A stretch of DNA of 64,000 nucleotides from Gimesia chilikensis (GTDB lineage: Bacteria; Planctomycetota; Planctomycetia; Planctomycetales; Planctomycetaceae): assembly GCF_008329715.1 (NCBI RefSeq), contig NZ_VTSR01000016.1:1-64000 (forward strand), in the 5' to 3' direction. This document shows positions 16,982 to 23,272 of this stretch, piece by piece. The first letter of the stretch is position 1, and each line of letters begins with the position of its first letter. Under the pieces are notes generated by a model. The model had not been told where the DNA came from. It did no database searches and worked only from the letters and a program-made list of their open reading frames with translations. Position numbers and translations under genes: made by a program.

Positions 16982-17506
16982 TTACCCCCCGCTCTGATAC
17001 ACCACTTCATAGGAATCTGAATAAAGCGGAAAATATCTGATTGCCAGGAGAACTTTTTCACCGCTCTCTTTCCCTGTTTGTGCGTCACATTGCTCTATAA
17101 AGTCAAAATGAACGCCACTCTTAAATTCGATCACTTCTGGACCTGTTCCGTGGCATCTGACAACTCGAAATGGAATCTGTTCCTCCTGCAGGAGATCGAC
17201 AACCTCCGGGAAAGTAAACTCTTTTCCCGCCTTTAAAAACCAGGGATCGATCTGGAAATGCTCGTTCTGATAATCAAACAGGTCACCATCCAGCAGATGG
17301 TCATTCTGTATGGCCTCGATTTCTTTCGTATCAGTTTCATAAAAAAACTCATACCATCCATAAAGCAAGCCACTCGAAGCACCACCAAAGTCAGTCTCAT
17401 CACCCGGTTTTCCCAGCAGCGCAACGGCTGCATCCCGGTGCATACCAATTTTAACTGGTCCAAATTCACCAGTCAGTGTGAACTCTTTGAGTGAGATTGT
17501 CAGCAT
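16982..17506 (-). CDS. Hypothetical immunity-like protein (parent of the fragment at 19199)
   Basis: A 174-residue protein beginning with hydrophobic strands, then FGPVKIGMHRDAAVALLGKP, a turn-helix pattern common to SmpA-like and several bacterial immunity folds. Aromatic residues are frequent (LLYGWYEFFYETDTK). The C-terminus ends SDSYEVVYQSGG. A frame-shifted, stop-containing copy of that C-terminus occurs at 19199-19290, so this family has been duplicated and lost here. The ATG follows AAGGATTTAG. No function is assignable. Confidence 0.7.
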   Translation of the reverse strand: MLTISLKEFTLTGEFGPVKIGMHRDAAVALLGKPGDETDFGGASSGLLYGWYEFFYETDTKEIEAIQNDHLLDGDLFDYQNEHFQIDPWFLKAGKEFTFPEVVDLLQEEQIPFRVVRCHGTGPEVIEFKSGVHFDFIEQCDAQTGKESGEKVLLAIRYFPLYSDSYEVVYQSGG

Positions 17507-17626
17507 CTAAATCCTTGTTGAGTACATCCCAGAAGTTGGCTGATTGAATTCAGGTTCGAGAATTTCATTGCCCAAAAAAGGTGTCAGGTCAATTATAAAA
17601 GAGTCCTACAACTTTTCTCTCTACAT

Positions 17627-18259
17627 TTATGCCCATTCGTTCCCCATGAGTTCTCTGTAATTGATCACATAAATCCCCTTTTCAGAAATTGCGTAATCCA
17701 CTCCAATCAAATACAGCTCAAAGTAATTATCAAAGCTAAGATCAAGATTCAGTAAGTCACAAGTAAGAGCCCATTGGAGGTGTGCGTTGCTGGCTAATCC
17801 ATAGAAAGCATTACTGAGAGCCCTGAATTTGACATCATTTTTAGACAAATGTTGAACAAAATAGTTGGCCATATCATGATAAAATAAGCAATTCAGCTCA
17901 CATCCAGCATATTCCGCGAACTTTTCTTCGTCACTCATAATAGCATTTACACCGTAATCCATCGCTTGGATGAGGGAAGGAGAATCAATAATACGCCGTT
18001 TTTCTTTCAGATCTTGGAGAACAAGATTTGTAATTTCATTTTCAGTTTTGTCGTCTGCTCGAAAATCTAAACGAAACATTTTTTCGAGAATACGAGATTT
18101 ATTTGGGATATAGCTAAACACTGTTTCTAGATCACTCTTTTCTTTTTCAGTAAGAGATTCAAGATATAAATCCATAAACATACTTGAGAAATGGTCTAAT
18201 TCAAAAGAGCGTTTGTGTTCACAAAAACTCATCCAATCGTTTATCTCTTGTGAATCCAT
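17627..18259 (-). CDS. Hypothetical protein, AT-rich gene
   Basis: A 210-residue helical protein of no recognised family, with three long amphipathic helices (LYLESLTEKEKSDLETVFSY; LIQAMDYGVNAIMSDEEKFA; HDMANYFVQHLSKNDV). Base composition is clearly more AT-rich than genes outside this array, which suggests acquisition by transfer. The ATG at 18259 is preceded by a weak AGAGAATA site. An immunity role is possible from context only. Confidence 0.65.
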   Translation of the reverse strand: MDSQEINDWMSFCEHKRSFELDHFSSMFMDLYLESLTEKEKSDLETVFSYIPNKSRILEKMFRLDFRADDKTENEITNLVLQDLKEKRRIIDSPSLIQAMDYGVNAIMSDEEKFAEYAGCELNCLFYHDMANYFVQHLSKNDVKFRALSNAFYGLASNAHLQWALTCDLLNLDLSFDNYFELYLIGVDYAISEKGIYVINYRELMGNEWA

Positions 18260-18369
18260 ATTCTATTCTCTAATTGATCGAGGAAATGGTTTGGGTAGGA
18301 GTTCCGGGTCAATCTTCCATCTATTAAGCAAGTGAAAGAAGTCGTCGATTAAAGCCTCTATGAGACGTG

Positions 18370-18465
18370 CTACGACGGGGCCAGGAAAAGTGTCAGGAAC
18401 CTTTGATTGACGCAGCGCAACTTCAGTCGCTCCAGTAAATCGAGTTGTGGTCTGGTTAGTTCCAT
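18370..18465 (-). pseudogene. Truncated copy of the 101-residue gene at 16646
   Basis: On the minus strand the ATG at 18465 begins MELTRPQLDLLERL, identical to the first 14 residues of the intact gene. The sequence then departs and stops after 31 codons. The matching DNA (18424-18466 against 16910-16952) is 43 bases with one difference, so the duplication is recent or conserved. The breakpoint is close to a REP-like GTGTCAGGAACC sequence. Confidence 0.8.
18386..18404. repeat. REP-like GTGTCAGGAACC element
   Basis: AAAAGTGTCAGGAACCTTT is a short imperfect palindrome of a form I associate with REP-type repeats in planctomycete genomes. A related half (AAAAAAGGTGTCAGGTC) lies near 17577. It sits at the breakpoint of the truncated gene copy. 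Confidence 0.4.
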
Positions 18466-18494
18466 AGGATGACTTGGATCAGGGAGACACACAG

Positions 18495-19040
18495 CTACTC
18501 TCCAGAGTTTCCATTCTGGATTCCCACTTCACTTCTCCATTGAATCAGTGCCTGATTCTCAGATAACTCCGGAAAGACTTCTAGTGAGATCTCAACAAAC
18601 ATCTGTGCAATCCCCTGTAGCATCGATTCAAAATGTGATAATTCGATGTCATAACCTTCATGTACTGAATGATCGCAGTCTCTCATATCAAACGACACGC
18701 GATAGAGACCATTCTTTTTTTGCACTAATACGTCAAAGTTGAAACCTTGCTCAAAAAAGTGGATTACAAAGCTACGGACGTGTTCATTCTTTGATGCAGA
18801 GATAACCTCTGGCAACTGCTCCAGGAATATTGAAAGTTCACAATCAACGGGCAGCAGTATTTCCTCCCCGTCACCAAAACAAAGCTTAAACTCAAAAGCT
18901 CCACTTTCATAAAGCCATCGACAAACTGCTGAGATCACGGCGGGGGCATAATCCACAGGGTCATACAACTCCAGCCGAGCCTTATTCTTCAGGGATTGAT
19001 AGGCATCTGATTTGACCGTAAATGAAAACATGGCGTTCAT
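18495..19040 (-). CDS. Hypothetical protein
   Basis: A roughly 181-residue protein of unknown family, with a mixed alpha/beta pattern (FAFKLCFGDGEEILLPVDCE-like strand-turn region, LSIFLEQLPEVISASKNE, VRSFVIHFFEQGFNFDVLVQ). The start is uncertain: ATGs at 19040 and 19031 are both possible, and an extension to 19067 is open. No ribosome site is strong. Local composition is AT-rich like the neighbouring array genes. Confidence 0.6.
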   Translation of the reverse strand: MNAMFSFTVKSDAYQSLKNKARLELYDPVDYAPAVISAVCRWLYESGAFEFKLCFGDGEEILLPVDCELSIFLEQLPEVISASKNEHVRSFVIHFFEQGFNFDVLVQKKNGLYRVSFDMRDCDHSVHEGYDIELSHFESMLQGIAQMFVEISLEVFPELSENQALIQWRSEVGIQNGNSGE

Positions 19041-19198
19041 TATCCAGAACCGAATGAATCTGGCCAAAGTAGTGACACACGAGAAACACTCCTAATGACT
19101 CACTAAGCTGCTCAGAATTCGATCAACTCGACCTCAGCGACAATCTAAATAAATGGACTAAATCTCTTATACTTCTTCACTTCCTTGCTGTCGCGTTA

Positions 19199-19290
19199 CA
19201 CCCGGCTCTGGTACACCACTTCGTCTGTGACTTTACGAGTTTTGGCATCACATCACTCATTACGGAGCTTAACGATTCCAGACACTTTTT
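19199..19290 (-). pseudogene. Decayed copy of the 3' end of the gene at 16982
   Basis: Minus-strand translation gives SGIVKLRNE, a stop, CDAKTRKV, then DEVVYQSRV and a stop. This matches SGVHFDFIEQCDAQTGK and YEVVYQSGG at the C-terminus of the intact 174-residue protein. At the DNA level the last 28 bases (GCTCTGGTACACCACTTC region) are nearly identical to 16990-17010. It is the fossil of a second paralog. Confidence 0.7.
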
Positions 19291-19294
19291 CTGC

Positions 19295-19735
19295 TCAAGT
19301 TCCTTTCAACTTTTCTCCATCTTCTTCACTAAGATGAACTAAGAAATAAGAATCATCCAGACTTGGATTCGTATAATGTTCACACCAAACCAAATGAGGA
19401 AATGTAATATCAGCCGATATATCTTCTCCCGTTTTGGAATGACAAAGTGGACATTCCCAATATAGATGGACAGGCAGATCATTTGCGAAGCTCCCGTAGA
19501 CTTTTCCTTCTATATGTTGGATTTCAACCTCTCTCGGTACTATGTGCCATCCTTCAGCCTCATCATCTATTGCCCAATGTGCGCCTAATCTATACTCATA
19601 ACCTTCTTCAGGCTCCCCATAAGCATGACATCGCTTCACTGCCTTCATTGCTTTTTCTTCAGAACTGGAGAATACAAATATTTTATCTCCCCAGTATCCT
19701 TCATAAACAAAGATGAGTTCAGATTTCGGGATCAT
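19295..19735 (-). CDS. Hypothetical protein with CxxC
   Basis: A 146-residue protein of unknown family. The N-terminal part (ELIFVYEGYWGDKIFVFSSS, EEKAMKAVKRCHAYG) is alpha/beta. The C-terminal half has CPLC followed by WCEHY, which could bind a metal. A tryptophan-rich centre (HWAIDDEAEGWHIV) resembles small binding proteins of immunity loci. The ATG follows AGAGAAAT. It belongs to the same AT-rich minus-strand series. Confidence 0.65.
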   Translation of the reverse strand: MIPKSELIFVYEGYWGDKIFVFSSSEEKAMKAVKRCHAYGEPEEGYEYRLGAHWAIDDEAEGWHIVPREVEIQHIEGKVYGSFANDLPVHLYWECPLCHSKTGEDISADITFPHLVWCEHYTNPSLDDSYFLVHLSEEDGEKLKGT

Positions 19736-19897
19736 ATTTCTCTACCATAGATATCTCATAAAAAGAACCAGGGCGTTTTTATTGACTGCCGTTGAAGATC
19801 ATTGTTTTCGCCAGGCATGGAGTCTTCCACTGAGAGAAATCGGTTCAATATTCAAGTATTAATGTTACTGCGTTTGTCATTCACAATTAGTCGCGTG

Positions 19898-20254
19898 TTA
19901 CTTAAATTCAGGAAGTTGGTCTTCAAAGTTTGCGCAAAGAAAAATGTCGACATTCAGTTGTTGAAGGTTCTGACAGATCGTTCTAGTCGTGTTTATTTGC
20001 CGTGACAATGTGATTTCCTTACTCAGAGGCGTTGCCTCCAGACGATAGCGATAAAACAGAAAACCATCTTCAATTTCTGTCTGAGATTCGTCGTAATCAT
20101 CATTTTGATAAATCTCGATCCAATTACCTTCGAAGTCAATTGAGTTAACTTTGCGCCCTCGTGCTTCCCTTAATCCTGCTGACATGTGCTTAATAATTGA
20201 GGAAATAGTTAAGTCTGTATTCAGCATAATGATAAATTGTAATGCGCTATCCAT
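19898..20254 (-). CDS. Small hypothetical protein
   Basis: A 118-residue protein of unknown family, with a hydrophobic first strand (LQFIIMLNTDLTISSIIKHM), then acidic strands (NWIEIYQNDDYDESQTEIED). It ends in a short helix (TRTICQNLQQLNVDIFL). It is the last gene of the small-gene array before the terminator of rsr, and AT-rich. Single-domain size and acidity fit an immunity-type protein, but this is not demonstrated. Confidence 0.65.
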   Translation of the reverse strand: MDSALQFIIMLNTDLTISSIIKHMSAGLREARGRKVNSIDFEGNWIEIYQNDDYDESQTEIEDGFLFYRYRLEATPLSKEITLSRQINTTRTICQNLQQLNVDIFLCANFEDQLPEFK

Positions 20255-20328
20255 CTTTTCTTACTCTTTTGATGAGAGGAAAATACAGTTGTGCTATTTT
20301 CATCTCTCATGATAACTCATCACAAGAA

Positions 20329-20362
20329 TAAAAACCCCTGGCCCGATTTCTCAGACCAGGGG
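20329..20362 (-). terminator. Intrinsic terminator of rsr
   Basis: On the minus strand CCCCTGG (20362-20356) pairs perfectly with CCAGGGG (20341-20335) and is followed by TTTTTAT. It lies 26 bases beyond the rsr stop. Confidence 0.88.
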
Positions 20363-20387
20363 TATCCCAGATAACCAACCGAGCCGA

Positions 20388-21998
20388 TCAGACTTCGATC
20401 GACTCGACCTCGGCGACGAATCGGCCGGCGTCGTTGCCCAGGAACGACGCCACCACGTTGAACACCGCGTCACTGAAGCCGCCCATGTTCAGGATGTCGT
20501 CGCGCTCCGGAGCCTGTGACGAACCGTAAGGCTGGATGTCGATGCATACCAGCTTCGGATCCGTCACGCCCAGTCGCCGCTGGTTCTCGATGAACCGCTG
20601 CCACTCGGTCATCACGCCGGTCGAACCGTAACGGCCCTGCCGCACCCAGCTCTCGTTGTCGCTCACCAGCACGCAGCCGGCGAACGCACGCTTGCTGAGC
20701 TTCGTGTTGGCCACGTTCAGCGGGATCGAACAGTCGGTACCACCGCCGCCGTACTTCGCCAGCCGTGCCGACAGACTCAGAATCGAGTCCGATGGATCCA
20801 GGCGAGCCTGGTAAGGCCGGGTATCGAATGGAATCACCACGCTGTCCGGGTTACGTCGCAGCACAGCCGCCGCAAACAGTGCCGCAGCATCCACACACGT
20901 CATCCGACTTGTGGCACCACGACGCTGCCAGCCGGTAACCGGACACTGCATCGAACCGGACGTATCCAGACCGATCACCACGGGACCAGGCAGTTCCGGC
21001 ACGTTACCGCAGGCAAGTTCGGCCGCCTGGTGCAGCGCCGTCTGAATCTTGCGAGGCACTTCGGCACTCACATTCAGATAAGCCGCCAGGAACTGGTACG
21101 GAAACTGTCGCGACTGACGGATTGCCTCCGCGTCCGCCAGGCGGTCCGCCACGTAGTCCACCAGCGCCGCATCCTGGAACACGTCATGCCGCAGCAGCGT
21201 ATTCAGGTTCATCCGTAGCGCCTGTGGTCCCATCTGTCGGGCCAGCGCCTTCCAGACCAGTGGACTCTTGGCCGCATCCGCCAGCAGGTCCCACCGCACA
21301 GACAGATTCTCAACGATCTCTGCCTGCGCCTGGTCAGTCTCTGCCTGACGATAAGCGATCAGCTGTCGCACCTGCCGTGGCAGATCCGCTGCGGTCGCCG
21401 GTGCCCACTTGGCAGGCTCCTTATCCGTCAGCCAGCCGAACAGCGCACGTCGCTCGTTGTCGACAGGCGTTGGCCGTGCCAGTCGCAGAACGTCGCGCAG
21501 GCTCGGATCGTGACCGATCGAAGCCGACAGCAGTCGACCCACCGAAGCCTCGTTCAGCCAGCGCTGAAACGCCCGCTGCAGACTCGATGACAGACCGGTC
21601 CGACCAAACTGACCCGAACGGATCATCTGGAACAGCGTCCGCAGTACACGACCGTTGTCAACCACGCGATCGAACACACGGTGCATCAGCTCGGTATCCC
21701 GCGTCGACAGTGTCGCCAGCAGCGCTGCCGGCATCTCCTTCATGCAGGCTCGCTCCCGCGCATACACGGCCAGCTGTGCCAGGTAGCGGTCATCGTCCAC
21801 CTGGTCAATCAGCGTCCGCAGAGTATCCAGCTGCGTCTGCGCACCCGCGTAGAACACGTTGTTGAACGTTCCGGTTGCCGCCAGCTGCGCGAGCGCATGC
21901 TTCGGCTCGAATTTATAAGCGCGACCGCCGGCCTCGTTACGCGAGTCCGCACGTGGATACTGATTCTGGCGATTTGAAAACAGAGTCTTGTTGGCCAT
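20388..21998 (-). CDS. rsr: Ro60 ortholog (TROVE and vWA domains)
   Basis: A 536-residue Ro60/Rsr protein. The TROVE helical-repeat ring occupies about 20-320 ([60 protein letters not shown]-type repeats). A von Willebrand A domain follows, with the MIDAS motif DTSGSM near 346, the metal-site Thr in GGGGTDCS and Asp in VSDNESW. Ro60 rings bind misfolded RNA ends in the pore and Y RNAs on the outer surface. In Deinococcus, Rsr with Y RNA directs exonucleases to rRNA and structured RNA. The start at 21998 has AAGGAGG five bases upstream; a second ATG at 22001 is also possible. The upstream kilobase is packed with predicted Y RNAs, its expected partners. Confidence 0.96.
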   Translation of the reverse strand: MANKTLFSNRQNQYPRADSRNEAGGRAYKFEPKHALAQLAATGTFNNVFYAGAQTQLDTLRTLIDQVDDDRYLAQLAVYARERACMKEMPAALLATLSTRDTELMHRVFDRVVDNGRVLRTLFQMIRSGQFGRTGLSSSLQRAFQRWLNEASVGRLLSASIGHDPSLRDVLRLARPTPVDNERRALFGWLTDKEPAKWAPATAADLPRQVRQLIAYRQAETDQAQAEIVENLSVRWDLLADAAKSPLVWKALARQMGPQALRMNLNTLLRHDVFQDAALVDYVADRLADAEAIRQSRQFPYQFLAAYLNVSAEVPRKIQTALHQAAELACGNVPELPGPVVIGLDTSGSMQCPVTGWQRRGATSRMTCVDAAALFAAAVLRRNPDSVVIPFDTRPYQARLDPSDSILSLSARLAKYGGGGTDCSIPLNVANTKLSKRAFAGCVLVSDNESWVRQGRYGSTGVMTEWQRFIENQRRLGVTDPKLVCIDIQPYGSSQAPERDDILNMGGFSDAVFNVVASFLGNDAGRFVAEVESIEV

Positions 21999-22011
21999 CA
22001 TAGCCTCCTTC

Positions 22012-22062
22012 AAAAAACGGGTCCGGCGAAAGACGCATCAGTCCCCACTGACGGCAGCCGGA
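22012..22062 (-). terminator. Hairpin plus T-tract between the Y RNA array and rsr (attenuator?)
   Basis: TCCGGC (22062-22057) pairs with GCCGGA (22027-22022), enclosing TCAGT-GGGG-ACTGA. CCCG and six T follow (22017-22012), then the AAGGAGG of rsr. It looks like an intrinsic terminator placed to end Y RNA transcripts while allowing read-through into rsr. Confidence 0.6.
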
Positions 22063-22074
22063 TCCTGTAAAAAG

Positions 22075-22218
22075 CACTCGACGAGGTATTCGAGCAGAGT
22101 CCCACCCTGCCTCTCCGCGCGCACGCGGAGTCCAGGGTCCGGCCCAGATTTAAATATTCAGTGGGCCGGGCAGGAGTTGAACCAGCGAAACCATGTACTC
22201 CACTCCAGCAGTCGAGTG
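22075..22218 (-). ncRNA. Y RNA E (diverged module), next to rsr
   Basis: CACTCGAC (22218-22211) pairs perfectly with GTCGAGTG (22082-22075), which a T-tract follows. Inside, GAGTGGAGT pairs with ACTCTGCTC, separated from the outer stem by TGCTG on one side and GAATACCTC on the other. The shared GGAGTACAT element is at 22201-22193. The enclosed domain keeps a T-arm-like hairpin (loop TTCAACT) and an 8-bp closed acceptor-like hairpin (CCGGCCCA with TGGGCCGG). The D-arm is replaced by a GC-rich hairpin (CTCCGCG-TGCG-CGCGGAG). Confidence 0.72.
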
Positions 22219-22230
22219 AGTCGCTTAAGA

Positions 22231-22377
22231 AAGACCGACGAAGTTGTGTAAAGAGAGTTTTCTTCTGATGCTTCTACCATTAAAGCTACAACGTGTTGTG
22301 CGGTTGCACGCGGCGCTGGTGGGATTCGAACCCACAACTAACAGATCACTATGTACTCCCCTTCGGCAGTCGGTCCT
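22231..22377 (-). ncRNA. Y RNA D (YrlA type, permuted tRNA-like module)
   Basis: The outer stem AGGACCGAC (22377-22369) pairs with GTCGGTCTT (22239-22231). Then TGCCGA faces TACACAACTTC across an internal loop, and AGGGGAGT pairs with ACTCTCTT; GGAGTACAT is at 22359-22351. The module then reads T-arm (GTGGG-TTCGAAT-CCCAC, 22335-22319), a closed acceptor-like hairpin (CAGCG with CGTTG, loop including GTGC-AACC-GCAC) and D-arm (GCTT, loop with ATGGTAG, AAGC, 22286-22270). T-arm before D-arm is the reverse of tRNA, as in YrlA Y RNAs. It is 12 nt from Y RNA E. Confidence 0.85.
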
Positions 22378-22483
22378 GTTTGCATGTGACGCTATTTGCG
22401 TCTCGGCTTGTCGACGATCAAAGTTTCGGTCTCCTTGAATGCATGCGATCCGTCTGCTGACAGATCGTCTTTCGACAGTAAAT

Positions 22484-22629
22484 ACAACCGACGAAGTGGT
22501 GAACCAGAGTTTCTACGGTGCTCTACCATTGAGCTACGGCGCGACTCGCTTTGCGAATGAACGCCGGTGGGACTCGAACCCACAACCCCCGGGTCCTGAA
22601 CCATGTACTCCAGATCGGCAGTCGGTCAT
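22484..22629 (-). ncRNA. Y RNA C (YrlA type, permuted tRNA-like module)
   Basis: Outer stem ATGACCGAC (22629-22621) with GTCGGTTGT (22492-22484); internal loop TGCCGAT facing TTCACCACTTC; second stem CTGGAGT with ACTCTGG; then ATGGT with ACCGT beyond an AC/AGAA loop. GGAGTACAT is at 22611-22603. The CCGA bulge opposite TTCAC...CTTC strongly recalls the Ro60-binding stem of animal Y RNAs. The module is T-arm (GTGGG-TTCGAGT-CCCAC, 22583-22567), closed acceptor hairpin (CGGCG...CGCCG, inner TTCGC-AAA-GCGA) and D-arm (GCTC-AATGGTA-GAGC, 22534-22520). It looks like a tRNA whose ends are joined and whose anticodon arm is the Ro stem. Confidence 0.87.
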
Positions 22630-22638
22630 GTCTTTTTT

Positions 22639-22825
22639 AAAACCCAACGAAGGGGCATCGAGATTGTTGCCTCTTCGGCCGTCCTGATCGGTCGCATGTG
22701 AAACCGTCAGTCGACACGCGCCAGACCATCTCACAGAGATGCCGTTACGCTCACCTTCCCTGGATCACTCCAGGTTAGCTACCTTAGGACCGTCATAATG
22801 TAATCCCGACAGGCAGTTGGATTTT
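22639..22825 (-). ncRNA. Y RNA B with 23S rRNA-like module
   Basis: Outer stem AAAATCCAAC (22825-22816) pairs with GTTGGGTTTT (22648-22639). TGCCTGT faces ATGCCCCTTC, then CGGGAT pairs with ATCTCG, and GGATTACAT is at 22806-22798. The Ro-binding handle is thus as in its neighbours. The module is different: TATGACGGTCCTAAGGTAGC (22797-22778) matches 19 of 20 positions of the conserved 23S helix-69 3' strand. After it come a hairpin CCTGGA-GTGA-TCCAGG (22774-22759), GCGTAA (22750-22745) and a hairpin CATCT-CTGTG-AGATG (22741-22727). A further hairpin, CTGACGGT with ACCGATCAG, lies near the 3' end. No T-arm or D-arm is present. Confidence 0.75.
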
Positions 22826-22830
22826 CAACA

Positions 22831-22909
22831 AACCGGCCAACGAAGGAATGACACAGACATCGGTTCTTTTTGACAGAAAGATGTAGTCCGCATCGGCAGT
22901 TGGCTGGTT
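22831..22909 (-). ncRNA. Y RNA A (minimal, no tRNA-like module)
   Basis: Outer stem AACCAGCCAAC (22909-22899) pairs with GTTGGCCGGTT (22841-22831), with one A-C mismatch. The shared TGCCGA and GGACTACAT (22889-22881) elements follow, and ATTCCTTC faces them on the 3' side. ACATC/GATGT closes a short loop, so the 79-nt RNA is only the Ro-binding handle. It begins two bases after tRNA-Cys, so tRNA 3' processing could generate its 5' end. Confidence 0.78.
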
Positions 22910-22911
22910 TA

Positions 22912-22983
22912 AGACGCCGGTGGGAGTCGAACCCACTTAGAACTGCTTTGCAGGCAGTCGCCTGGCCATCTGGCTCCAGCGTC
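22912..22983 (-). tRNA. tRNA-Cys(GCA)
   Basis: Full cloverleaf on the minus strand: acceptor GACGCTG/CGGCGTC (one G-T pair), D-arm GCC-AGATGGCCA-GGC, anticodon arm ACTGC-CTGCAAA-GCAGT, T-arm GTGGG-TTCGACT-CCCAC, discriminator U73 as expected for Cys. CCA is not encoded. Position 8 is G rather than the near-universal U, so tertiary pairing with A14 would be abnormal. Confidence 0.85.
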
Positions 22984-22996
22984 AGTTTTACTCAAG

Positions 22997-23067
22997 TACC
23001 CCGCCAGGGAATCGAACCCCGTCTAATGGTTCCGAAGACCATCGTGCATCCATCACACCCGCAAGGC
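22997..23067 (-). tRNA. tRNA-Arg(UCG)-like
   Basis: Acceptor GCCTTGC pairs with GCGGGGT through three G-U wobbles. D-arm GTGT-GATGGAT-GCAC, anticodon arm ATGGT-CTTCGGA-ACCAT, T-arm CGGGG-TTCGATT-CCCTG, discriminator A. CCA is not encoded. Positions 8-9 are GG and position 14 is G, so U8 and A14 are both missing. It is either a degenerate functional tRNA or a tRNA-like member of the array. Confidence 0.72.
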
Positions 23068-23205
23068 ACATCAATTCGTTCACAGACAAAACACCGTTCG
23101 TCTGTTGCCGATAAAAGACAGTGAACGTTCAGCAGGGGTTCGCTGTTTTCTGCAGGAAAATATTTTCATCGGAAAACAGTCGCACCGATTTTTCACAAGT
23201 CCTGC
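23068..23205 (-). other. Leader region of the tRNA/Y RNA array
   Basis: This is the expected promoter region for the minus-strand array. I see an inverted repeat ACAGAC...GTCTGT (23082-23105) and a GAACGTTC palindrome near 23123, but no convincing -35/-10 pair and no sigma-54 site. Confidence 0.4.
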
Positions 23206-23234
23206 TTGACCCGCCTGCGCGTCTCGCTGATACT
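23206..23234 (+). promoter_or_regulatory. CTTGACCC-N15-TGATACTG promoter, copy 1
   Basis: TTGACC (23206-23211), 17 bases, GATACT (23229-23234), upstream of the SGNH hydrolase gene at 23273. The same extended form recurs at 30413 and 35368. Confidence 0.75.
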
Positions 23235-23272
23235 GGATGACTTCGCCCACCATTCCCTCAGGAGATCATCAG

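Noticed and set aside
22262-22629. tRNA genes interrupted by a long intron, or broken tRNA pseudogenes
   Set aside because: The T-arm of each unit lies upstream of its D-arm and the intervening segments pair into a shared Ro-type stem. The acceptor-like stem is closed within the unit. A permuted Y RNA module explains all of it; a split tRNA does not.
22778-22797. I-CeuI-like homing endonuclease site or mobile intron target
   Set aside because: The match to the 23S segment is the I-CeuI target region, but there is no endonuclease reading frame or intron, and the match sits inside a structured RNA module of the array.
22140-22910. CRISPR array
   Set aside because: The repeated motifs are short, imperfect, unevenly spaced (about 80-260 bases) and part of paired stems. 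No Cas genes are present.
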